Shown: positions 1 through 5,867 of the stretch, piece after piece | Layout of the letters: each line of letters opens with the position of its first letter | How positions within the stretch are numbered: position 1 is the stretch's first letter | NCBI GenBank assembly: GCA_902158735.1 | Contig: CABGHG010000092.1 | Location: 1 to 6,756, forward strand | Origin: Candidatus Methanolliviera sp. GoM_oil | GTDB lineage: Archaea > Halobacteriota > Methanoliparia > Methanoliparales > Methanoliparaceae | Reading direction: 5' to 3' | DNA: 6,756 bases | Position numbers and translations under genes: made by a program | Notes under the pieces: generated by a model | Database searches by the model: none | What the model saw: only the letters and a program-made list of their open reading frames with translations | What the model was told of the DNA's origin: nothing

Positions 1-224
1 TTTTTCTCCAAAAGGTCGCTCGCAGCCAGACCATCCAGAAACAGCCTCGTGTTCTCCGGATGCGTGCCAAGAGCCTTTGCTACGGCCTCAGCTGACCTGG
101 GTTCTCTCAAGTGATTGAATACCCCAAACTCAATGCCCGTGAGCAACAGCTTCGCACGGATCGGCCCGATGAGCGTCCTGTACAGATCCTCGAAACTAAC
201 ATTTACTTCTGGAAACTTTTTCAT
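1..224 (-). CDS. O-methyltransferase, N-terminal part (runs off left edge)
   Basis: The first 74 codons of a gene cut by the window edge. The start ATG at 222-224 follows a very strong SD. The visible protein is the N-terminal helical/winged-helix dimerisation region of the CrtF / acetylserotonin-type O-methyltransferase family, with the segments LLLTGIE (about 26-32), GVFNHL (34-39) and HPENTRLFLDGLAASDL (55-71). It matches the N-terminus of the complete O-methyltransferase at 4357-5376 at 58 of 74 positions by hand alignment, with no gaps, so the two are paralogues. The SAM-binding and catalytic part lies outside the window, so I cannot say whether it is intact or has a catalytic histidine. 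It starts 18 bases after the stop of the 243-848 methyltransferase and is probably co-transcribed with it. The family assignment is firm; the substrate is unknown. Confidence 0.88.
   Translation of the reverse strand, partial: MKKFPEVNVSFEDLYRTLIGPIRAKLLLTGIEFGVFNHLREPRSAEAVAKALGTHPENTRLFLDGLAASDLLEK
3..224 (-). repeat. Diverged duplicate of 5155-5376 (O-methyltransferase 5' end)
   Basis: Aligns without gaps to 5155-5376 at a constant offset of 5152 bases, in the same orientation. Perfect shared runs include 20 bases (108-127 with 5260-5279) and 14 bases (91-104 with 5243-5256). Similarity begins at the start codon; the upstream SD regions differ. The left limit is the window edge, so the true length is unknown. 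Confidence 0.85.
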
Positions 225-226
225 TT

Positions 227-238
227 CCTCCTCCTTTT
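227..238 (-). promoter_or_regulatory. Strong, doubled Shine-Dalgarno site
   Basis: On the minus strand the 18-base gap reads AAAAGGAGGAGG just before the ATG at 222-224. The GGAGG core occurs in two overlapping registers, 2 and 5 bases from the start codon. It supports the chosen start and suggests efficient initiation even at the end of the run. Confidence 0.8.
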
Positions 239-242
239 AATT

Positions 243-848
243 TCATTTCTCGGCATAGCTTAATTGAATGAACCGCTCCACATTCTTCACCTCAACCGTT
301 TGAAATCCTGCCTGCTTGAGCATAGATTCCATATCTGAGTTTTTGTAGAGATGCATGGAATGAGACCAGAGCACAAACAACAATTTTGGTAATATTGAAT
401 CCTCTGTTGAGGTAATAACCAGACGTCCACCCGGCTTTAGAACCCGGTAAAATTCCTTCAAAACAATCATGGGCTTTTCAATAAAGAAAAACATCTGGTT
501 AGCCGTGGCACAGGTAAAAGAATCATCGTCCCAGGGCAGGGATTCAGCATTGCCAAGAACAATTTCAACCCGACCTTCAGATAAGGCTTCTTGATTTTTT
601 TCTTTAGCAATCTTAACCATATCAGAACTATGGTCTATCGCTTTGGCATGTTTTACAGTTTCCAGTGCCATATTTAGCAAAACCCCTCCTCCACAACCTA
701 TTTCAAGAAATATGTCATCTGGTCTGAGTTGAAGTTTATCCAGAGTTAAGCGGAAAGACTTATAATGCGCGCGTGGATTACTGAGCATCCTTTTACCAAT
801 CCATCCTGATGGTTTTCTTGCGGTTTTATCAACAAATTTATTTAACAT
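243..848 (-). CDS. Class I SAM-dependent methyltransferase, 201 aa
   Basis: A small Rossmann-fold methyltransferase of the Methyltransf_11 / UbiE-like type. Motif I is FLEIGCGGG (residues 47-55); the acidic residue after strand beta-2 is D72 (AIDHSS); motif II is GNAESLPW (99-106), which contacts the adenine; the post-motif is RVLKPGGRL (135-143). The N-terminus has a basic stretch (ARKPSGWIGKRML, 10-22) common in this family. No extra domain or signal peptide is seen. I chose the ATG at 846-848 because AAAGGTG lies 7 bases upstream, inside the last codons of the ABC gene; a longer reading to 956 would overlap that gene by about 107 bases and adds residues with no family look. It starts one base after the ABC stop, so translational coupling is likely. 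Base composition is AT-richer than the ABC genes. The substrate cannot be read from sequence; by context it is the small molecule handled by the transporter. Confidence 0.9.
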   Translation of the reverse strand: MLNKFVDKTARKPSGWIGKRMLSNPRAHYKSFRLTLDKLQLRPDDIFLEIGCGGGVLLNMALETVKHAKAIDHSSDMVKIAKEKNQEALSEGRVEIVLGNAESLPWDDDSFTCATANQMFFFIEKPMIVLKEFYRVLKPGGRLVITSTEDSILPKLLFVLWSHSMHLYKNSDMESMLKQAGFQTVEVKNVERFIQLSYAEK

Positions 849-849
849 T

Positions 850-2586
850 TTACTGCACCTTTGCCACCTTCCATCCCCTCGCTTTTTGCCGCTTCTCCCA
901 GAACCTGTTATACAATCCGTCTTGAGATACAAGCTCAAGGTGTTTACCCTGCTCAATCACCCTACCATCATCTATGACCAGTATCTGATCGGCGGCGGCT
1001 ATGGTGGATAGCCGATGTGCGATGATGATTAAAGTCTTGGACTTAACCAGAGAGTTGATGGCTTTCTGAATCAGAATCTCGTTCTCCGGGTCCACAAAAG
1101 CTGTGGCCTCATCCAGGATGACGATGGGAGCATCCTTCAGTATGGCACGGGCAATGGAGATACGCTGCCTCTCCCCGCCGGAAAGCGTCGCTCCGCCCTC
1201 CCCGATGACGGTGTTGTATCCATCTGGTAGTTTATCGATGAACTCGTGGCAGTGGGCCGCCTTTGCGGCGGCGATAACCTCTTCCTCGGTAGCATCTTTG
1301 TTGCCAAACCTGATGTTGTCGATAATGCTGTCGTTGAACAGATACACATCCTGAAACACCATTGCCATATACGAGAGGAGGCGATCAGTCTTCATATCTT
1401 TGATATTGCGCCCGCCCACCAGTATCTCCCCTGAATCAACGTCCCAGAATCGGGCAATCAGGTGCGCAATGGTGGTCTTCCCAGCTCCCGAAGGTCCAAC
1501 CAGAGCGGTGATGGTATTCTGCGGGACGCTGAAGTTGACGCCTTTCAGCACGTCGGCATCTTCATATTTGAACCAGACATCTCTGAACTCGATGTCAAAC
1601 CGGCTCAACTCAGGGTCATCATCCGGTTCCGGAAGGGGTTTCTCATCCAGCACCGCCTGTATCCTCTCCAGGGAGGCAGCCATAATCCTCAAGAGGGGTA
1701 GATAAGACACCATATTCTTGATGGGATTGTAAAGTTGCAAACCCAGAACCAGGAAGATGAGGAGTGTTTTCAGCATGAGGCTGCCGCCTAAAAAGAGGTA
1801 GAACCCGATCGGCAGAATGATGATAAATCCCAGTTCCAGGATCGTCACAAACGCCGCTAGGGGGAAGGCCAGCTTCACCACCAGGTCGATATTCGTCTGC
1901 TTGTAATGGCGCAGGGCCTCTTCGAACCTTTGCAGTTTCGAGCCCGTCTGATTGAACGCCTTGCTGATTTGGATACCCTGCACATATTCGATCATGCGGG
2001 AATTTGCCTCCACGGAGGATTCTGCCCTTATCCTTGCCAGCCGGTCGAGGAATTTCATGGTTATCTTCATGACAATGGCGGCAATAGGGAGCACTATCAG
2101 GGTCGCCAGAGCCATCCTCCAATCGAGGTAAAAGAGCAGGGCGGCGATGAACGCCGGCACCGCAACGGTCTCTATAAGCCGGGGGAAAACATAGGTGGGG
2201 ACGTTCTGGATGTTCTGTACATCCCAGTTGACGACGGAGTTCAAGTCGCCGGCCCGTCTCTCGGAGAAAAAGCCCATCGGCAGCTTGCGGATGTGTTCTC
2301 CTAATCTTATTCGCAGATCGGTGAGCAGGTCAAAGCCTACTCGATAGAAGACGCGGGTAGACCAGTGGAGAAATACCCATTGCAACAGAAAGCAGACCGC
2401 CATTCCAGCGACATAGAGCATGACCTGCTGGAAGTTGATGGACTCGGCGAATAGCTCCTCGTTTATAGTCAGGTAGATGAAAAACAGCGGGGCGGCGGCA
2501 AAGACCGCGTCGATGAGTGTCAGAACAGCCCCCTTGTTCAACAGGTTTCTTCTCTCGCCAGCCAGTTGATACATTTTTTTTATCAT
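850..2586 (-). CDS. ABC half-transporter (exporter fold, TMD-NBD), second subunit
   Basis: A full 578-residue half-transporter. The N-terminal ABC_membrane domain has about six helices (roughly 20-40, 52-73, 131-153, 157-175, 240-258, 261-283); the C-terminal ATPase starts near 330. All ATPase motifs are canonical: Walker A GPSGAGKTT (364-372), Q-loop Q412, signature LSGGERQR (468-475), Walker B with D492 and catalytic E493, H-loop H524. The protein ends in FWEKRQKARGW, a tail like the one I remember from the mycobacterial siderophore importer subunit IrtB; the wording around Walker A (TALVGPSGAGKTT) and after Walker B (ATAFVDPENE) also resembles IrtAB/YbtPQ. That similarity is recollection, not a search. 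It lies 9 bases after the other ABC gene and most likely forms a heterodimer with it. Direction of transport is not decided by sequence: this fold is usually an exporter, but IrtAB and YbtPQ import. A run of eight A bases follows the start (2574-2581). Confidence 0.93.
   Translation of the reverse strand: MIKKMYQLAGERRNLLNKGAVLTLIDAVFAAAPLFFIYLTINEELFAESINFQQVMLYVAGMAVCFLLQWVFLHWSTRVFYRVGFDLLTDLRIRLGEHIRKLPMGFFSERRAGDLNSVVNWDVQNIQNVPTYVFPRLIETVAVPAFIAALLFYLDWRMALATLIVLPIAAIVMKITMKFLDRLARIRAESSVEANSRMIEYVQGIQISKAFNQTGSKLQRFEEALRHYKQTNIDLVVKLAFPLAAFVTILELGFIIILPIGFYLFLGGSLMLKTLLIFLVLGLQLYNPIKNMVSYLPLLRIMAASLERIQAVLDEKPLPEPDDDPELSRFDIEFRDVWFKYEDADVLKGVNFSVPQNTITALVGPSGAGKTTIAHLIARFWDVDSGEILVGGRNIKDMKTDRLLSYMAMVFQDVYLFNDSIIDNIRFGNKDATEEEVIAAAKAAHCHEFIDKLPDGYNTVIGEGGATLSGGERQRISIARAILKDAPIVILDEATAFVDPENEILIQKAINSLVKSKTLIIIAHRLSTIAAADQILVIDDGRVIEQGKHLELVSQDGLYNRFWEKRQKARGWKVAKVQ
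1081..1280 (-). repeat. ATPase-domain DNA shared with 2821-3020
   Basis: The coding DNA for the signature to Walker B region of the second ABC subunit matches that of the first at a constant offset of 1740 bases. Perfect runs of 20 bases occur at 1142-1161 (with 2882-2901) and 1235-1254 (with 2975-2994), and 1130-1140 also matches exactly. Similarity is mainly in the ATPase half of the genes. Confidence 0.75.
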
Positions 2587-2591
2587 TTCAG

Positions 2592-2597
2592 CCTCCT
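2592..2597 (-). promoter_or_regulatory. SD overlapping the upstream ABC stop codon
   Basis: AGGAGG on the minus strand shares two bases with the TAG stop (2596-2598) of the upstream ABC gene and sits 5 bases before the ATG at 2584-2586. This arrangement favours coupled translation of the two ABC subunits in equal amounts, as expected for a heterodimer. It also supports Met1 rather than the in-frame ATG four codons later. Confidence 0.8.
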
Positions 2598-4332
2598 ACG
2601 TCTCAAATTTCCAATCTTGCGCCCTCATATGCGCCTCCCACATCCGGCGATACATGTTGCCCGCTTTGAGTAATTCCTGGTGGGTCCCCTTTTCCACGAT
2701 CTTCCCCTCATCCAGAACGACGATCTGGTCCGCCTCGGTGATAGTCGAAAGGCGGTGGGCGATGATGATCAGTGTTTTGCCCGCCGATAGCCTCCCGATA
2801 GCATCTTGAATCAGGTCCTCATTTTCGGGATCCACGAAAGCGGTGGCTTCGTCCAGGATGATGATGGGGGCATCCTTCAGGATGGCACGGGCAATGGAGA
2901 TTCTTTGCCTCTCCCCACCGCTCAGTTTCGCCCCGCGCTCCCCGGCGATGGTTTGATACCCATTGGGCAGCGACTCGATGAACTCGTGGCAGTGTGCCAT
3001 CCTGGCGGCGGCGATAACCTCGCCCTCACCGACGCCCTTCTTGCCCATGCGGATGTTTTCGTAGATGGTCTCATTGAACAGGAACACATCCTGGAACACG
3101 AAGGCGGTGAGAGAGGATAACTCGGTGGTTGGCAGTTCCTTGATATTGCAATCCCCGATGGTGATTTCGCCCTTCCTGACATCCCAGAAGCGGGGGATCA
3201 GCCGGGCGATAGTGGTTTTTCCCGCGCCCGAGGTGCCCACAAGCGCCGTCACCGTGTTCTGGGGGACGGAGAAGGTGATGTCGTGCAGAACTTCGGTCTC
3301 GTTGTAGCCGAAGTGGACATTCAGGAGTCCCATGTTAAACCCGGATGGCGCTTTTGCCCCCTCCGGTTCAGAGAGGGGCTTTTCCGTGAGGATTCCGTTA
3401 ATCCGTTTTTCTGCCTCCACAACCTCGGCGAATTGCTCACCATGGGTGGTCAGTTTCACCAGCGGCTCACAGAGCCCCAGTCCGAGCATGAAGAACAGGA
3501 TAAAATCGGCCATGGAGAGGCTTCCGGCATTGTAAAGCCACACGCCGGCCGGTAGGATAACCAGGACATTGGCGGTGATCAGAACCATGAAAAGGGTCCA
3601 GTAGGGGACACTTTGTATAGACCACTTCCACAGAAAGTCGCGATATTCCTCCATGGAGTTCCTATATCTCGCGAAGGAATCCACGGTTTGATTGAATGCC
3701 TTGATGACCGCCATGCCCTGGGTGTATTCGATGACGGTAGAATTGAGCTTTTCGATGGATTTGTAGTATTTCTCCAGCATAGTCCCCAAACCCCGGTACG
3801 ACATCCCCAGGACCAGAAATGCCACCGGAATGAGCGCCATCGTGGCCAGGGCCATTCGCCAATTGACGATAAAGAGAAAAATGGCGGTGAAGATGGGCAC
3901 CATGGCGGCGGCGGTGACATCCGGCAATTGGTGGGCGATGAATATCTCTATCTTCTCTACATGATCATTCATGGTGGACTTGACCTCGCCGGTGTTCCTG
4001 GTGTTGAAGTAGCCCTGCGAGAGCGTGCCCAACTTCCAAGCGAGCTTGATGCGGAGGTCATACAGGATATTGTATGCGGCGATGTGGGAGAGGGAACCCG
4101 AAAGTGCCATGGTGACGAATTTCAGGAGAATCGCCGCGATGCCCCCGATTATCAATTTCCAGATATATACCTCATTCACCACTGGCTCCATTAACTCTAT
4201 GATCGCCAGATAGATGAGGATGAAGGGCACCAACCCCATGGCTGTTCCTATGACGGATAGGGCGCATGAAGCGATTAGCCTTCGCTTCTGTGGTCCTACG
4301 AGTCGAATTAGTCTTTTCAGGCTTTGTGACAT
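2596..4332 (-). CDS. ABC half-transporter (exporter fold, TMD-NBD), first subunit
   Basis: The partner subunit, also 578 residues. Six predicted helices lie near 19-42, 56-78, 139-157, 160-178, 243-262 and 272-290; the ATPase begins near 335. Walker A is GTSGAGKTT (366-374), the Q-loop glutamine Q414, the signature LSGGERQR (470-477), Walker B has D494 and E495, and the H-loop histidine is H526, so this site too looks catalytically competent. The C-terminus, MWEAHMRAQDW, repeats the aromatic/Trp tail of the second subunit. The ATPase halves of the two subunits are very alike at protein and DNA level, while the membrane halves share little beyond NWRMALAT/DWRMALAT and KAFNQT. This fits an old duplication with a diverged substrate path. 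The start at 4330-4332 has only a weak SD (AGGA at 4342-4345, 9 bases away), the poorest in the window, and lies 24 bases after the O-methyltransferase stop. Family is certain; cargo is inferred only (siderophore-like or methylated metabolite). Confidence 0.93.
   Translation of the reverse strand: MSQSLKRLIRLVGPQKRRLIASCALSVIGTAMGLVPFILIYLAIIELMEPVVNEVYIWKLIIGGIAAILLKFVTMALSGSLSHIAAYNILYDLRIKLAWKLGTLSQGYFNTRNTGEVKSTMNDHVEKIEIFIAHQLPDVTAAAMVPIFTAIFLFIVNWRMALATMALIPVAFLVLGMSYRGLGTMLEKYYKSIEKLNSTVIEYTQGMAVIKAFNQTVDSFARYRNSMEEYRDFLWKWSIQSVPYWTLFMVLITANVLVILPAGVWLYNAGSLSMADFILFFMLGLGLCEPLVKLTTHGEQFAEVVEAEKRINGILTEKPLSEPEGAKAPSGFNMGLLNVHFGYNETEVLHDITFSVPQNTVTALVGTSGAGKTTIARLIPRFWDVRKGEITIGDCNIKELPTTELSSLTAFVFQDVFLFNETIYENIRMGKKGVGEGEVIAAARMAHCHEFIESLPNGYQTIAGERGAKLSGGERQRISIARAILKDAPIIILDEATAFVDPENEDLIQDAIGRLSAGKTLIIIAHRLSTITEADQIVVLDEGKIVEKGTHQELLKAGNMYRRMWEAHMRAQDWKFET
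2821..3020 (-). repeat. ATPase-domain DNA shared with 1081-1280
   Basis: Counterpart of the repeat in the other ABC gene, covering the signature, Walker B and flanking codons of the first subunit. Confidence 0.75.
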
Positions 4333-4356
4333 TTTCTTTTTTCCTACACTATTTTT

Positions 4357-5376
4357 TTACTTCCGTCCGATATCCAGGTCCATCGGACCCATAGGCATGT
4401 CCAGTGTACGGCTGCGGACAGACTCGAACCCAACCCGAAGCATGGAATCAGCAATTTCGCCCTGGTCGAACCTCATATCCTGTCCCATTAGCGCCATAGG
4501 CACCCAGTTCAGCACCATGATGTCAGGTTTAGTCTGTTCGTGGGTCAGTCCATCGTGAACGCTGATAAACACGCCGCCAGGATTGAGAGCGTCGTAAATC
4601 TTCCTCATCAACGAGTTTATGTCATCTTTGCCAAAATTGAGCGTACCACTAGCCCAGATGAGATCATACCCCTCGCCTATGGAATCCTGCAAATAGTCAC
4701 CGCCCATGACCCTCATTCGATCCTCCATTTCATATTCCTTGATGAAGGTCTCGGCTACTTTAACCATCGCCGGTTTATCGAAGATGACGCCCTTCATTGT
4801 CGGATGCGAGGACACGATGGCGATTCCAACGAGCCCTGGCCCTCCGCCCAGATCTAGCATCTTCTTAAAGGATTGGAACACTGAGAGTCCCGAAACAATC
4901 TCCACCGCCTGCTTCGCCGGGCCAGAACGCTCGTTGTTGGCCATTGAGATCGCAGACTGTAACATCACCTCCTCGCTACCCATATCCGCTTCCGGTGAGG
5001 GTGGAGGAGGGCCTTCCTTTACTAATTTGGGCAGATCGTTGAGGACAGGATTACACATCTGTACCGTAAAAGTAAACATCTGTCCCATGAATGTGGGACT
5101 GCCTTCCACCAGAAAAGTCTGGGTGACTTCTGTATTCTGGTACAGTCCATTCTTTTTCACCATCAGGTCGCTCGCCGCCAGACCGTCTAAGAATAACCTC
5201 GTATTCTCTGGATGGGCGCCAATCGCCTCTGCCACGGCATCGGCTGACCTGGGTTCGGACAAGTGATTGAATACCCCAAGCTCGATGCCCGTGAGCAACA
5301 ATTTCGATTTAATCGGTGCGAGGAGCATCCTGTACAGCTCCTCAAAACTTTCATTTACCTCCGGAAGTTTCTTCAT
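4357..5376 (-). CDS. CrtF-like class I O-methyltransferase, 339 aa, variant active site
   Basis: A complete two-domain methyltransferase of the acetylserotonin/hydroxyneurosporene O-methyltransferase family, of normal length. Residues 1-100 form the helical winged-helix dimerisation domain (HPENTRLFLDGLAASDL, 55-71). The SAM domain has motif I DLGGGPG (175-181), acidic D200 (IFDKPAMV) for the ribose, GGDYL (225-229) for the adenine, and NPGGVF (265-270). The strand-4 motif that in typical members reads L-H-D-W-x-D-E is here L-N-F-G-K-D-D (246-252), so the general-base histidine is replaced by N247. A Pro/Glu-rich linker (EGPPPPSPEAD, 121-131) separates the domains. The start at 5374-5376 has a consensus SD 7 bases upstream. 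A close paralogue starts at 224, on the far side of the ABC pair. The enzyme may methylate something other than a phenolic oxygen, or work without a general base; the substrate is unknown. Distant similarity to carotenoid CrtF alone should not be read as carotenoid synthesis. Confidence 0.9.
   Translation of the reverse strand: MKKLPEVNESFEELYRMLLAPIKSKLLLTGIELGVFNHLSEPRSADAVAEAIGAHPENTRLFLDGLAASDLMVKKNGLYQNTEVTQTFLVEGSPTFMGQMFTFTVQMCNPVLNDLPKLVKEGPPPPSPEADMGSEEVMLQSAISMANNERSGPAKQAVEIVSGLSVFQSFKKMLDLGGGPGLVGIAIVSSHPTMKGVIFDKPAMVKVAETFIKEYEMEDRMRVMGGDYLQDSIGEGYDLIWASGTLNFGKDDINSLMRKIYDALNPGGVFISVHDGLTHEQTKPDIMVLNWVPMALMGQDMRFDQGEIADSMLRVGFESVRSRTLDMPMGPMDLDIGRK
5155..5376 (-). repeat. Diverged duplicate of 3-224 (O-methyltransferase 5' end)
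   Basis: Second copy of the direct repeat, lying in the complete O-methyltransferase gene. The two copies bracket the ABC pair and the 243-848 methyltransferase. Confidence 0.85.
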
Positions 5377-5383
5377 AATTTTT

Positions 5384-5394
5384 TCACCTCCTTT
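5384..5394 (-). promoter_or_regulatory. Consensus Shine-Dalgarno, O-methyltransferase
   Basis: AAAGGAGGTGA on the minus strand, 7 bases before the ATG at 5374-5376, nearly fully complementary to the 16S rRNA tail. It fixes the start. The remaining gap (5395-5447) is rich in purines on the coding strand, and I see no convincing promoter or terminator in it. Confidence 0.82.
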
Positions 5395-5447
5395 CTAGCA
5401 TCTTTGTTCTTATTTCTCATCCTTTTTCTCTCACATCCGCCACTGAC

Positions 5448-5837
5448 TCATAATTCCTCTTTAGGCCACTTCAACGCATACACGAAGATCAGTGCCGTGG
5501 CAACAACCGTTGAACCGATGATCATTATCTGATGAGCCGATGGCTGGGCTAAATGTTCTGCCAAATGAAAGATGTTCATCAGTGTGAAGAGCCCACCCAT
5601 GATCATGTTCGCCCAGCGGTCTGCCGAAGCCTTCAGCGTTACAGTTAGGAAAGCCATTATAAGCGGGATAATCCAGAAGAGAGCGGAAAAGAACAACATC
5701 CCGGACCCCATCTCCATCTCTACTATCTGCTCCAGTACACCTGGCTCCATGAAGGACAATACACTATGAGCTGACATAGCCACTGCCATCCAGATCCACA
5801 GCACCAAAATCCTCGTCTTCAAAAGTTCTGTCTTCAT
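5448..5837 (-). CDS. Small four-helix membrane protein, 129 aa (DUF6326-like?)
   Basis: Four hydrophobic segments at about 10-28, 47-67, 76-92 and 103-122 make this an integral membrane protein with short loops; the N-terminus (MKTELLKTR) and C-terminus (KWPKEEL) are charged, with no cleavable signal peptide. The layout, N-terminal wording and a Met-Glu-Pro after helix 1 recall small membrane proteins filed under DUF6326, but I cannot confirm this. Histidines H24, H91, H95 and H102 lie in or near the helices, and FHLAEHL (90-96) gives an H-x-x-E-H pattern at the end of helix 3. Such residues can bind metal or haem, but that is only a suggestion. The start at 5835-5837 follows a consensus SD by 7 bases; an ATG three codons' worth of bases earlier (within ATGAGATGA) is out of frame. 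It lies 30 bases after the upstream methyltransferase. Function unknown; by context it may be an accessory of the transport system or a membrane anchor. Confidence 0.82.
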   Translation of the reverse strand: MKTELLKTRILVLWIWMAVAMSAHSVLSFMEPGVLEQIVEMEMGSGMLFFSALFWIIPLIMAFLTVTLKASADRWANMIMGGLFTLMNIFHLAEHLAQPSAHQIMIIGSTVVATALIFVYALKWPKEEL

Positions 5838-5844
5838 CTCATTT

Positions 5845-5855
5845 TCACCTCCTTT
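5845..5855 (-). promoter_or_regulatory. Consensus Shine-Dalgarno, small membrane protein
   Basis: AAAGGAGGTGA on the minus strand, 7 bases before the ATG at 5835-5837. Same sequence and spacing as the SD of the O-methyltransferase at 5384-5394. Confidence 0.82.
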
Positions 5856-5867
5856 TCAGTTTTGTTC

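Noticed and set aside
849..956. N-terminal extension of the 243-848 methyltransferase into the ABC gene
   Set aside because: The extra 36 residues overlap well-supported ABC coding sequence, are Arg/Ser/Gly-rich with no family likeness, and a good SD serves the ATG at 846-848.
2574..2581. Run of eight A bases at codons 2-4 of the second ABC gene as a phase-variation or slippage site
   Set aside because: Short, at a Lys-rich N-terminus, with an in-frame ATG right after it; no sign of a frameshifted alternative product.
4357..5376. Carotenoid (CrtF) or melatonin-pathway role for the O-methyltransferase
   Set aside because: Only family-level likeness; the catalytic His is replaced and no carotenoid or tryptophan-pathway genes are present.
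5373..5420. A 15-codon frame on the minus strand ending in ATGA overlap with the O-methyltransferase start (possible leader peptide)
   Set aside because: Its ATG has only an AGG directly abutting it, the peptide is just Lys/Asn-rich, and it contains the SD of the next gene; likely chance. Worth keeping only if conserved in relatives.
5377..5447. Promoter or internal terminator between the small membrane protein and the O-methyltransferase
   Set aside because: No clear -35/-10, archaeal TATA/BRE or hairpin with T-run; the 71-base gap fits an operon spacer.
1103..5532. Plus-strand open frames of 60-190 codons across the ABC and O-methyltransferase genes
   Set aside because: They lie antisense to strongly conserved genes, have no domain-like composition, and are explained as shadow frames.
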